A stretch of DNA of 64,000 nucleotides from Clavelina lepadiformis (taxonomy: Eukaryota; Chordata; Ascidiacea; Aplousobranchia; Clavelinidae), in NCBI RefSeq assembly GCF_947623445.1, contig NC_135244.1, positions 3,968,001 through 4,032,000 of the forward strand, read 5' to 3'. Shown here one piece after another: positions 12,030 through 23,363 of the stretch. A program made the position numbers and the translations under genes. Under the pieces are notes generated by a model. That model was not told where the DNA came from, searched no databases, and worked only from the letters and a program-made list of their open reading frames with translations. How positions within the stretch are numbered: the stretch's first letter is position 1; every line of letters starts with the position of its first letter.

Positions 12030-13910
12030 AGTCTTTTACATCCAATTTCGAGCTCAGTTGGCATAGACAAGATAAGTGTGTGTTTGTGTAACAAAAGTTC
12101 ACGTCAGTTACTTCAGATTTTCATGTGTGTTTTTACAATCGGTTCGCATTAGAGTTTGTAAGTCTTTTGATATAGTTATCATGCAGAAATGCTTGTTTGT
12201 TTAGCACCGCACAGTGATTCGTTTTTATAGGTATTTCAGATATATTGTATTCTTATTGTTACGACCACTCTTGCGCACGATGTAAGCGTTAGTTTGTTTC
12301 AATATGTGGCTTTGTATTTGGTTAATATTTTACCTGAATACGACTTGTGACTCTTATTGTTTTTAATAACTTTTCTATACACCTACACGGCTTAAACCAT
12401 TATATACACAACTTCTCCCGGAAGAATATAACACCGCCTGCGATTTATAATCTCGCCCATTATTTAGTTAATTGCGTTGTTCTGATTAGGATTCCTGAGC
12501 AACAGGATTATTAAACTGTTTGGTTAATTCCGGGATGGCCAGTGTTCTAAGTTGTGATGATTTGTTAAAAAGAAAGCAAAGTCATTTTTCAGGATAGATC
12601 CATTTGCGTAAAACTTAAAACAACTAAGCTGGCCCCTGAATAACCCCACAATTGACTAGTCGGCACAATGGGATGATTGCAAAATAGTTCATATCAAATT
12701 ACTATTTGATATCATATCGATCAAACTGTTCTAGTTGAATTACAGTATGCTTTGGGCACTGGGCGGTCAGTTAAAGCCAAGACTTGCAATCTAGTACAGT
12801 GGTTTCCAACCGCCGATCCATGTAAGTTTTTTGCCGGTCCGCAAAGTATCTTGCTTTCTGCCAAGCTAGTTTTAACATGGACTTATAAGCATTGCAAAGT
12901 TGTTACTCGCTGTAAAACTCATTTTACGCCTGGCCGATTCACAGCAGCAAAACTGGCGCATCTCGCCTTCGTTGATACCGCAAACGTAACGAAAACTTTG
13001 GTAAACAAAAAAATTACTCATCTCTGTTCTTTTCTCTACGATCTTTTGTTGCCGGTCCGTGAACATTTTTTAAAATCTTTACCGTTCCGTGAGCATTTAA
13101 AAAAAGTCTTTACCGGTCTCCCGGTGCAGAAAGGTTGGGAACCACTGATCTAGCATACAGTTGGTCTATAATAACCATTGGTTGGCCAAACGCTCTGTGT
13201 TATACAGTATGCTAACTTTTCCGAAGTTTATAGGTTCTGGAACGCTCTAGTTACTCTTATAGTGTATAGGACGTTGAGCCAAATAAAAAAAGCTGATTAA
13301 TTATAGATACTTTTAAAAGAGTTAATTATGTATGTAGGCAGTTACAGTAAAGTACAATGTGTATGAACATCGAGTTTTTTACGTTTCAATTGAACCATTT
13401 TGACAGGACAAAGAGTTGATATTATCTTGATACGACTACCAACACATAATAAGTTAGTGCGCAGGCGGTTGGTAAAATAGAATATTTTTTCGGCATCATG
13501 GCATGATGTTGGTAACTAGTTTCCTGGCTGATTATTTATTCAGTTACTTGTTTGCAGAAAAGGTTAGTTACATGGCTGCTGCAGATAATTATTCACTCAT
13601 CTAATTTTTCTTTAAAAATATTCTAACCAATATTGAATAAGTAACCAAGAAACCGTAACCCACAATAACGTATCAGGCATGGTCGTGACGATAAAATAAG
13701 AGAAGAGATTTATGGGAATGGCTTTTATAACTTTGTGTGAAACTACAGTTTTACCTTTAGTCGCCACAAGAAGGTTATAAAGCCATTCCAGTGTACAGAA
13801 GTCTTCATTTGCAATAACCTTAAAATAGTTGTATGAGAGTGGTTAGATATTTTTAGACAAGTTTTTTTTCATATCATATCAGCTATATAGGTAGCTAAAA
13901 AAATGCGTTC
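12030..13910 (+). repeat. Local duplication, copy 2, enlarged
   Basis: The same blocks in the same order as at 10898-11785, spread over about twice the length. A 351-bp hAT MITE (12797-13147) sits between the second and third blocks and explains part of the expansion. Confidence 0.65.
12797..13147. mobile_element. Non-autonomous hAT element (MITE), 351 bp
   Basis: Inverted termini CAGTGGTTTCCAACC and GGTTGGGAACCACTG, flanked by 8-bp target duplications atctagta (12789-12796) and atctagca (13148-13155), 7 of 8 matching. Internally there are repeated ccggtccg motifs near the right end. The open frame running across it (12752-13153) is incidental. Confidence 0.9.
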
Positions 13911-14144
13911 TGTGCAGGTTTCTGTTTACCAGGTATTAACATCAGGTTAGTCAGGCCAGCGCGCTTTAGGTCAACATGGTTGCTAGGTGCTGAGCCTAAG
14001 CGCCAATCCTGGCTATAAATACAACGCTTATTGACATGCTGCACTTTTGAACATTTTTACATCGCGTTAATATGGATTGAATACGTATTTAAACACAACA
14101 AGTATTTATACACAACAAATGGTGCATAACATAATTAGTGAAAA

Positions 14145-14245
14145 GCGACGTGTCGGAAAGGGCCGGCCGTGGCAGAAAACTCATAAATTTTGCGATAGTT
14201 GCTTTTATGAATTAACGCAAAATCTAGAATTTTCTTATGTACATT
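14145..14245 (+). repeat. Partial third copy of the local duplication
   Basis: gcgacgtgtcggaaaggg, then tagttgcttttatgaatt and aaaatctagaattttc, correspond to the 11380-11470 and 13670-13760 blocks (acgtgtcaggaatggcc; actagagttttgcc). Only this internal section is present. Confidence 0.5.
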
Positions 14246-14399
14246 CGTAACCAGAATGTCATGTACATACGAAGAGTCAGGAAATTGATTTATGACCTTG
14301 CTCAAATCTGTATGATACTGTGTATATTTGCCTAATAAAGTTAATGTCGCATGTAATAGGACGTATTTCTGCGGAAAAGCCATGTAAACAATTATCAAG

Positions 14400-15585
14400 G
14401 TACATGTTTGTTAATTTATCACCTATTTAATCTCATTATGACAGACTTTTATCTGTGAGAAGCATGTTGTGTCAATACTTCAAGCACTTGCGCTAGCGCT
14501 TTTGCACAGTGACGAGCAGCTCACACGGATTACTTATTTTTTGTATGATGATTTTTTGTATGAATAGTTTGTTATATTTTTACTCAGCAATAACCACGCT
14601 GTGAAAACATGCAAGTGTGAATAATCCATGCTCATGTAAACGATGCATACTGTCACACAAAATTTTGTCACTTGGTTACACAAAATTTTGCCACGTCAAT
14701 CCAATCAACCTCAACTATCACAACTTCAGTGAACCCATAAGTTAAATAGTTGTACAGTGACACAAAACGAGCAATGAACAGCTGCTCATTCAAGAAAAAC
14801 TTCCTGACAATAGGAAAACCTTTGTAAACTTCCTCCAGAAAAAATGAGTGAGTGCCAAAAGCTTACGCCAACAAAACAAAAGTTACAAAACCGCCATCCA
14901 CACCAACAAACATTACCTCGCCAACATTATAGGCAATTTATGAAAACTACCCGAGTTTAAGTAAGCAAACATAAGTTACCTTAAGAACTTGCATATGTAA
15001 TTTATGAAAACTACCCAAATTCATGTAATCAGGTGGAAGTTGTATCATAGAAACACATAGCACATATTCCACAGTTTGAAGTACTGTAAGTTTGAAAAAT
15101 AAGTTACATCGTGTAAACGTACCGTAAGATCGCTTCTGTCATCTACTTTAGTAAGTCTCGATCCAATTGACTCATGGATTAAAATCACTGTGTTAGATGA
15201 GCCACGTTTATATTTCGGAATTTTAATGGCCCTTATGGTCAATCCAATAAAATAACTAGAAGATTAATTATTAAGCTTATGTGTTTACCTGACAATTTAC
15301 AAGTCATTTATAGAACAATAACTGACCAGCAATAATCACGCTTTGAGTTGAGACTCAATAGTCTGGAGACATACCTGTAAACGTCAATAAACATCAATCA
15401 TCATCTCGCTCAGCAGCAAGAAAAACAATGGCCGCCAACAATCGTGATAAAGTCAAAAGTTTATTACTGTGCACTATAAGTAGTGCAATATATATTCACT
15501 TTTTGTTACACACCCACTGTTGTATGAAAATGCAGGTATTCCTCTTGTGAACGTTTTTATTGTGTTTACTTATTTATTTCCACAG
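14400..15585. other. Upstream region of the nucleotidyltransferase gene
   Basis: Mostly AT-rich with a short two-unit repeat around acaaaattttgyca (about 14650-14695). A short frame near 14778-14850 reads EQLLIQEKLPDNRKTF and ends at a stop; it looks protein-like but is too short to call. The region ends at a good 3' splice site (tatttatttccacag, to 15585) preceding the next gene's start. Confidence 0.4.
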
Positions 15586-15664
15586 CTGCAATTTGGTGGT
15601 TTAACAATACCAGTTCGATCCTTAGTTACTTGTTTGAAAACAGTCAGTTAACTTCTGCTAACCA

Positions 15665-18395
15665 ATGAGTCAGGAAAATCATGAAGAGGAAGGGAAAGTT
15701 CCCAAAGAGCTATTAGACGAGGAATGGAATCTAAGTCAAGAGCTTAAGGATTCATGTGACGATCAAGGCAAGGAGAAAAAGCCCAAGGCATCGGCTAAAA
15801 TTCTACATAAGTTGGGGTTAAATTACATGAATCGAAGTCCAGACAAAATCAGTCTGATTCAAAGCGCGGCTTTATTCAATGCAGCTATTGTGCGGGGACC
15901 AGAAAACGTCGATGAAGTGCGGGAGAACCTGAAAGATTTGTGCGATATTATACAACAGCAGGCTAAACAAGCTTTTCAGCGAGTACAGAAAGTTAGCACC
16001 AATCCAAAGTCCCGCACAATACAGGAAGCTGCAAATGATATCAAGACGCGGTTTCGAAGAATTAAACAGTGGACAAATGAGCGGTTGGGGAAAATAAAAA
16101 ATATTTTTGGCACTACAAAAGAGAAAAAACGGCAAAAAAAATTCAGGCTATCAAAGAAATTCAGACAAGAATAAGCGAAGACTATAAAAATTGTATGGAT
16201 GATATTTCCGAATTTTGTATTGAAGTCATGGGTGGCCAGCCCGAATACGATTTTGCATTAATGGGAATGGGCTCACTTGCTCGAAAAGAAATTACTCCTT
16301 ACTCTGATTTTGAGTGTGCTATTTTACTAGAAGATGATGTATCAAGCGTACCAGGCTACGACTATGAACTCATTTTAGAATACTTCAGATGGATGACAGT
16401 TGTTTTTCAAACAATTCTGATCAACTTAGGACAAACCATTCTTCCTAGTGTTGCTATTCCCAGCCTGAATGACTATTATAAAAAGTATGATGGTGAGGAT
16501 TGGTTTTATGACGCCTGTACTCCTAATGGCATATCTATGGACGGTATGATGCCAAAGGCTTGCAAGACTCCTTTAGGGAGGCAACAAGGAACCAAGAAGA
16601 AACCTTGGACAACGGAACTTATACTTCCCGTTTCCAAGATGCTAGAATATTTAGACAAAGATAGACGTTTGAAGGAGGGGTACAACTTGTCAAGTGTTCT
16701 TTCTGAAACATGCTTTGTTTCTGGAGAAAAAAAAGTATATGATCAATATTACGTTATGGCTTTTGAAAAATTACGCGAAGATTCTACGTTTTTCAGCAGT
16801 TTGAACACCCAAGTCGCCGATGATAAGAATAGTTTTAGATTAAGGAAACGTATTTTAGATGCATTAGCCAGTGGTGAGTACAACCACAAACAGATGTTCT
16901 ATCGCAGTACAACAATATTTTTGTCTACATTGGGTCGTTTTTATGGAGTAAAATCCTTATCCTGCTTTGAGGTTATCTCTGAACTTGCTGAAAAAAATCT
17001 GATTTCTGACAAAGACCGTCAGGACTTGGACTATGCTGTAGCTATTGCTCTTGAAGTCCGTTTAAAATTGTACATGGAAAGGAGGGAGCAAAATGACTTG
17101 ATCAGAAACAAAGCTATTCTTATGAGAAAGAAAAACTCAATAATAGTCAAAGCTGTTGGCGAAAAGTGCGTATACGATTACTTCGGAATAGCAGATAGAT
17201 TACAATCTGCTATTTTTGAATTTAGAAAGGAGATGGTTAACGAAAAACTCGTACTACCTGAAGTTCCCGCATGGAAAAATACAGTTTTCATCATTTGGTG
17301 CTTTGGCTTACACGAGCATTTTGTTGAATTATGTGAAACCAATTTTTCTTCATGGACCGCGGAATCTTCTGACTTGACTCAAACCACAGATCAAACAACT
17401 TTACTTGTAGAACAGCGCAATGCTAACATTTATTCTGATGACAGTTTTTCCCAGATGAGACCATGCACAGATGACGAGTCGACGTCACAAAAGGCAGACC
17501 TTTTATCAATGTTTGGCTTGAGTTTGTACATGACTAGTGAAAATACAAAAGCATTTGCTTCATTTGAAAACTTTTTGACACAGCATGCAAACAGTGAAGT
17601 ACAGTATGCTGATTTGTTACGAAGATGTGTATTGGCAACGTTAACTAACTCTTTGAAGACAATGCAGTCGCATTTACAAGACAATGTTATGGAAAAAATG
17701 AAGCAAGGATCTTATAGTGAAGACGATGTTGAAGCTTTTAAATTTTCAATCAAATGGCAGGAAAAATTGCAAACATTTGGGAAAAAACTTTTTTATGCTA
17801 TGAACAATGCAGATGAAAAAATACTTCAACCAGCAACAGACCTTATTAACACACTAAAAGAAAGTCGGAAGGATGTAAAAAGAATATCTTCGCTTCGTGA
17901 AAACGAAAATGTTGTTCCAGGTAAATATTGTTTAATCTCATTTTTGCAAGTTGAAAAATAATTCGATTTATTACTGAAATAGTTCGAAACTGATTTGGCA
18001 AACAAAACTGTTGCAATTGATTTAACAAAAGCAAGAATTTTTGTATAACGCTCTTTATTTTCAAACTGACAAACAATCAACGACATGTTTTGTCACCAAG
18101 ACATCAGTTTTTTGTCTTTTAGCGGCGCATAAATAGTTAACACCAATAAACTTTTTATGTTTTTTATATCCTGAAGATGCACTAAAAACGCTTTATCAGT
18201 ATTATTTGTCAGTTTGTTGATATTTGTTGAGTAAGAGCTCTGGATGACAGCTATAGTAATTTTTCATAAAATATTGTTTGTAAAGGTAAACAAGCCAAAA
18301 TTGGACAATCAACTTTTTGTATCAAAGAGGAGATCGAAGGTATTTCTGAATGCCCTTCCCTGGCCGTAGAATCATTCCATTCTGATGAAACATGA
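15665..18395 (+). CDS. GlnD-like (DUF294-type) nucleotidyltransferase-domain protein, frame-split
   Basis: This belongs to a multi-copy invertebrate family with a helical N-terminus and a GlnD/DUF294 nucleotidyltransferase-like domain; substrate unknown. The first frame (15665-16174) carries the family signature DKISLIQSAALFNAAIVR. The second, open from about 16141, carries MGMGSLARKEITPYSDFE, the GS...DxE nucleotidyltransferase motif (residues 26-27 and 38, 40 counted from the Met at 16195), then the helical substrate-binding region (RKRILDALASGEYNHKQMFY). The frames are related by -1, and the change falls in an A8 run (16134-16141). The second frame has a donor (CCAG/gtaaat, exon end 17920) joining in phase to 18286-18395, which ends SFHSDET then stop. 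Read through with one -1 step the product is about 788 residues. No TPR or ankyrin tail is present. A 3' splice site at 15585 lies 80 bases before the ATG. Exon borders are inferred. Confidence 0.8.
16133..16142 (+). other. A8 run at the frame change
   Basis: The zero-frame codons are CAA AAA AAA TTC; slipping back one base gives ATT CAG GCT, exactly the downstream reading frame. The heptamer A-AAA-AAA has the X-XXY-YYZ form. A one-base loss in the homopolymer, or an assembly error, would look identical. Confidence 0.6.
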
Positions 18396-19913
18396 CGTTG
18401 TTTTAATTTTTGAAAATAAGTGGTATTTTTTGAATAATGATCATATTTTGACGAATACTCTTGTATATTGTAGCAGCAGTCAAAACAAAACCTGATTGCA
18501 AGATTTTACCGTGATCTCAGCTGTATATACAGTATACTGCCAAGTATGATTTGCTAATGTACATTATATAACGTTTTGTTTTGCGTGACTTTGTTTAACT
18601 ATAAATGGCACTTTTGGACTACTATAACCAATTACTAACCAAGATAAACATACTTTCGCATTGTCATATAAGTATCTATGGTAATTGCGCAAGTTCAAAA
18701 ATCTTTAAACATTTGGTGATAAACATACCTAAACGAACTCTATCTTTTAAAAGACAAATGCGCAGTATGTTGCGTTATATTTTTGCACTCTTTGTTTGCT
18801 TGCCAGTTACAGCTGGTTTTTGAGCAGGTCTTAGTTTGCATTTTGATTAGCTGATGCTGAGAGTTGTTGCCGTGCCTGAGTTGCAAGCCGTGCCGCACTT
18901 GCTGCCGTTGTTGAGAGTTGCTTAGGGCTGCTGATGTTTGATTTGCTACATGATAATTCGTGAGCTTTCTCTTGCGTTGTTAGCTTTTTAATTAGTTTCA
19001 TGTCTGCTTAAATAACTATAGTAGCCTATTATAGTGATTAGGCTACTTTCATACCTCGTTTATCCTTCTGTTGATATGCAGTTGTCTTATTAATGTATTC
19101 TCTGTACATTATCCTTCCACAATCACTCATCATTGGCTTAAATTACTGTTTTGTAAATAACGGGATTTGTGAAGTTAAAATAATGGTAAAAAAGTGCGCT
19201 TGCAATCTCAAGTAATTTCGTCACAGTATTTTACAGAACTTTGTCGCTTACATTATTTGGTTTTCAAGAAATATAGAGTTAATAATTGATACCACCCCAT
19301 CTATGAGCGTCACAGGGTAAGCAGTGTAAGAAGCGAATTGAGTAGTCATGGCTAACACCGAAAAATAAGAAGCATATTACCTAGTACTATAATTTACTCC
19401 AATAAAGGATAACTCGCCTGTTATTCATGTAAGTCGAGGTCACGTGCTTAGACACGTGAACTCTTTTTGTTTTTATTCTATTTTTCGAAATGAGATAAAA
19501 GCGAGTTAAACTGGCGTAAAGTCGCCATGGAAAAAAGATTAATGATGCAATATACTATAGGGATGTTTGTTTTTAGTCATGTTTAAGAAGTTCAAGTTAA
19601 ATAGACTAATCCCATTCTTTACCAAACAAAACTAAATTGGCAAAATTATTGTTCAAGGATTTTAACTTTCTGACCTCGCTGATGAGCCCCGAAGCTTTCA
19701 CTTAAAAATCGCTAAATTAGGGGATTTTCTGGCCAGCGCAGATTCACAGTGTCCAATGCAATCTTAATTGCACTTTGTCAACACCAAGCGGCTAAATGTT
19801 TTATATTGTGCATCGCTGTTCTGTATCTCTTTGCGGCGTCATTATTGCTAGATTTCAGTGCGTTGTTTATATTATGCTTTTTGTTTACTGCGCTGATTAT
19901 AATGTTATCATTA
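18396..19913. other. Intergenic with paired E-boxes
   Basis: No firm gene. Two CACGTG palindromes lie 12 bases apart at 19441-19446 and 19453-19458. A segment near 19748-19795 shares ttaattgcactttgtcaaca (one or two changes) with 44185-44225, a small dispersed repeat of unknown kind. Confidence 0.4.
18831..19001 (-). CDS. Hypothetical 56-residue Ala/Gln/Ser-rich frame
   Basis: ATG-to-stop frame beginning MKLIKKLTTQEKAHELS and ending LATQARQQLSASANQNAN. The composition is protein-like and helix-forming, and local GC is higher than the surroundings. A second frame across the same bases is also open, so this could be a consequence of base composition. No relative recognised. Confidence 0.2.
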   Translation of the reverse strand: MKLIKKLTTQEKAHELSCSKSNISSPKQLSTTAASAARLATQARQQLSASANQNAN

Positions 19914-19921
19914 GCCTATAC

Positions 19922-20244
19922 CAGGGGTCGGCAACCTTTTGCACTTAAAGAGCCATTTTAACCGATATTCCACAAAATAAAAATTACTGGGAGCCGCAAA
20001 ACTATTTTCACAATAAAACGAAAACATAATAACTAGTCTAACTGCTGCTAGTAGACTGCTAAAAACAACCTTTATGTTAATTGACTAATTATGACGTCAC
20101 AACCAGAATGATTATGCTTTCATTTACTATAATGTGCTCAGTGAGATAAAGACGCGAGTGTTCTTCTGTTTGTCTCTACTGTAGCAATAAAATTAATAAG
20201 AGCCGCATTAGAATGATGAAAGAGCCGCAGGTTGCCGAGATCTG
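19922..20244. mobile_element. Non-autonomous hAT element, 323 bp
   Basis: Left end CAGGGGTCGGCAACC, right end GGTTGCCGAGATCTG, flanked by a perfect 8-bp duplication gcctatac (19914-19921 and 20245-20252). Inside are gagccg motifs typical of this hAT group. No coding capacity. Confidence 0.92.
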
Positions 20245-20252
20245 GCCTATAC

Positions 20253-21090
20253 CATGAGCTTAGTTTAAATCATGCGATTACCACAGAATATTCTAGAATC
20301 AATTTAGAGAAAAAGCTAATGTAATTACGTATACGTAATAACGCGATTAGTATAAAGTAGTAAGTTTAATGATATTCAACTCTTTCGGTGCTTGCTTCAT
20401 TCCTATTCTGATGTGCAATTAGGTGTGTGTAATTCATAGGGCCTCAGTCGTGTCGTGTGCCATTTACAAGGTAAGGTCTATAATAGGTTGAATACAGATT
20501 AATATGTTACTCAGATATTATTCCTGTTGTTTTGCTAAAACAAGGTTAGCACTTTTTTTCACTTCCCACAGTCAATGGGGAGAAAACAAAATAAACTAGT
20601 AGTTGGCCAGTCAACTTCAATACAAATCGAAATATTAACGCGGATGTTCTGGAAGTGATACATCTTTCCAGCCAGGTCTCGCTTCAATACGCATTAGAAG
20701 AAGGGAATAGATGCGAGACATGACATAAGTTTCGTCATATAGATGCTGTTTGGCAGATGCAGGCGCCAAAAGCGACAGCATCTACTTGCGCGTATATGCG
20801 TGGGCGGTGATACGATCGGCGTCGACGGTAACCAGGCGATGTTGGTGTGATGTCGATTGAATTTGTGTTGTAGTCTTGCGTCATTGGATTTTAAAAAAGT
20901 CCTTGTGGCGTGGAAGCGAAAGCAAGGAAAATGGCAGGTCTTTAAAAAAGTTCAAGTATGTAAAGATATCTTAACATTGTTTCATTGAAGTTGCATTAGA
21001 AAATTTTCAAAACAGCTATAGAAATTGAAACGGTGAACAAAGGTAAACTAGGTAAAGCGTCTTGGACGGAATACGTCTCCAGAGGTATAG
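20253..21090. other. Spacer with a GC-rich island
   Basis: The stretch 20690-20890 is unusually GC-rich for this window and is open in more than one frame on both strands. It contains an inverted repeat, agatgctgt-ttggc (from 20741) against gccaaaagcgacagcatct (to about 20783). Confidence 0.4.
20735..20884 (-). CDS. Hypothetical 49-residue frame in the GC-rich island
   Basis: ATG-to-stop frame starting MTQDYNTNSIDITPTSPGYR, followed by an Arg-rich stretch and a Cys-containing end. Protein-like, but the opposite strand also has an open 35-codon frame across the same island, so GC content alone may keep both open. Not recognised. Confidence 0.22.
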   Translation of the reverse strand: MTQDYNTNSIDITPTSPGYRRRRSYHRPRIYAQVDAVAFGACICQTASI

Positions 21091-21098
21091 GTGATTAG

Positions 21099-21874
21099 TA
21101 GGGCATTTTTTTTTCATTAAAGTTATATTTTTTTCACAAACTCTGCATGGTTTGAGACATACAGATATCACGTTATAGCTGGCCTTGGGTGGCAATGCAC
21201 AAAATTAAAAGGTCGTATTAAAGTCATATTTTATACGTCAAGTCATAAATTTAATTTTAGTTGATAATGTCATAAATTGGAAAGATTTTCATGAAATTTT
21301 AGGTCATTAATTTTAGGTTTTTGATTATCGAATTTATTTCGCTTTTTATGAAAATGGTGATTGGTGAAAGAAGCATGCTTGCGGGCAGCATGTTATAGAT
21401 AGTGTGATGTCACAGACGATGTCTAGATGCGAGTTGTGCTGAATGTCTTAATCGTAATCTACAGTCGAAATTTATTTTAGTTAAAGTATATAAATTAAAG
21501 CAGCAGAATCAAAATTTCCGGAAAAAACACGATGGGCAAAGCAGCAGAGCCAAAAGTGGTGAAAACAAAAAGGTATTGTATGTCAACGAATATCCCCAAG
21601 AATTTTCATGCATTCCTCGAAACGAGCTATTCTGTCAACTCTGTGCGACCAATGTCAAATGTGACAAACGTTTCGACTTTTCGTCCATGCTGCTACTGCC
21701 TGGACGAAACTTTGAAAAAGAAAATGTGTTTTCTTACTTAGTTATGATGTACAATTGTCCAAAGTAAAAATAGTTTGATTGTTTTTCATGATTAAAAGCA
21801 TAAAAATAAGGTCATAGTTTAGTATACTTTTTGTCATATTTTTGAAATTATTAGGTCATAAAAAATTTGCCCTA
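21099..21874 (+). mobile_element. Decayed hAT element carrying a zinc-finger remnant, 776 bp
   Basis: Termini TAGGGCA (21099) and TGCCCTA (ending 21874) are inverted and followed inward by similar A/T-rich subterminal sequence with repeated ggtcata / gtcataaat motifs. Flanks are gtgattag (21091-21098) and gtgattaa (21875-21882), an 8-bp duplication with one difference. It encloses a fragment of a hAT-encoded protein, so it is an internally deleted copy rather than a featureless MITE. Confidence 0.85.
21532..21767 (+). pseudogene. Broken N-terminal zinc-finger region of a hAT transposase
   Basis: Starting MGKAAEPKVVKTKR in one frame, the similarity moves to a second frame reading YVNEYPQEFSCIPRNELFCQ and then LCATNVKCDKRF, and again to a third. 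FCQLCATNVKCDKRF is the CxxC half of the BED/CGGBP1-like finger of a hAT lineage, and the His-containing half is eroded. At least two frame changes separate the pieces and no catalytic domain follows. Confidence 0.7.
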
Positions 21875-21882
21875 GTGATTAA

Positions 21883-22539
21883 TAGCAGGTAATGTTTATT
21901 TTCAGCATAAGACTGTCACAGATGACAATACATAAACTGTCAACAGCATTCATGTTTTTGCTGCGGTTACCGTTATCGGATTAGGCTAGAGCAAACAGCC
22001 AAGACTGAACTGTACTTTAGGCTAGCATTTACATTTACCGGTACAAGTACACCAACGATAAAATAGTTTAAGCATTTTTAACGCAAAATGTTCTAGTTAT
22101 ACACTTTATACACTTAAATACGCCATGATCGTACCTATTACTTTTTACTTGACTGTCACAGAAAGCATTATTTTCATATTTGATCCAAAAACCTGACCGT
22201 TATTCGCGTCATAATTAAGCGATGAATTTTCGCTTTCTGCCACTTATTTATGGCAATAAATGCTTATAACCACTACATATCAGTACAAATAATTCTTTCA
22301 CCAGTATATTTCCTAATAACTACACTTTGATTAAAAGCCAACTTGTTTTTGGACTTGCCAATCACTTTGTAAGCCGTAATTTTGTATTAAATCAAGCCAG
22401 AGGTGTCTTATCCGTTAATAATTTATAATCCGTCCCCAAAGTTATATGCGATAGCTTGAAAAATTTACAATCGACAAATACGAAGAATAGATCTCTTCCA
22501 GTCTAGTCTAGATATTTTGTCTGACTTTTTTGACAACAG
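21883..22539. other. Intergenic, nothing recognised
   Basis: AT-rich, no open frame worth calling. It ends with a pyrimidine-rich 3' splice site (cttttttgacaacag, to 22539) that precedes the next predicted start. Confidence 0.4.
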
Positions 22540-22568
22540 ATTAACCAACAATTACAAGTAAAAGCTTG

Positions 22569-23363
22569 ATGAGAAAACTGCCGGCAACCACAAGAGTGGC
22601 TTCATGCAAAAGGTCCTTTGAGCAGAAATCTGATAAGAAGGTAATGTATTTTTTTGCCTGCTTCAACAGCATGCAGCATCTTCAGGGCTGTATTCTTTAA
22701 TTTGTAATTGTTTCTGATACTTTTATGATATTATTAATAAGCCTACCTGAAATGAAAGAATATAGCCTAAATATGCAACAAAAGAAGTTCCTAAAATGTA
22801 AATTAGTACCATATCTGTAACTGTCTTCTCTGCTTAGTTCACATTACCCTAAGGCCTAACATATCCCAAATTTGCAGGGTAATGTGAAGTACTTTTAGTG
22901 TGTAGCCTACTCGGTTTTCAACAAAAGTATTGGTTAGAAAGGACATTACAGTACTACTATTTTCTAAAATTATAAGATATGTGGAGTTATTGAATAAAGC
23001 AAATAAAGTAAGTTTACCTTCATTTTGCCTCTCAAGGCCAAAGAGATTTTATAGGCCAAAATAAAATTTCCGGAATTCACAACTTTAAAATTAGGCTTGC
23101 AAAAATGTAATCAGAAAATATTAGGCCTATAAACAAAACTGTAGACATTGTAACATATAGGCTATACTTATGAGTGATGACGCTTGCATATTAACAAACA
23201 ATCTAAATTAATAAACAGTTATGCTTATAACTGTAAACAAAGCATACCACAGTTATTCTGGCAGAATCCTAGCGAGATCATAGAACCCAAAACAACAAAA
23301 GGGCAACGAAACGCGACGCAGCCGCTCACAAACGCGAAGCAGAGCAACATGCGTGCTGGTTAG
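22569..23363 (+). CDS. Tentative two-exon gene for a 56-residue basic protein
   Basis: Exon 1 (22569-22640) reads MRKLPATTRVASCKRSFEQ and ends at donor AAG/gtaatg in phase 0. A matching acceptor (ttattctggcag) opens exon 2 (23265-23363), which reads NPSEIIEPKTTKGQRNATQP and runs to a TAG at 23361-23363. The product would be strongly basic with many Lys, Arg, Thr and Asn. An acceptor 29 bases before the ATG resembles the arrangement at other starts in this window. No family recognised. The support is splice-site quality, phase and composition; transcript evidence is absent. Confidence 0.33.

Noticed and set aside
12752-13153. 133-codon open frame on the plus strand
   Set aside because: It runs across a hAT MITE from flank to flank; the frame is incidental to the element's sequence.
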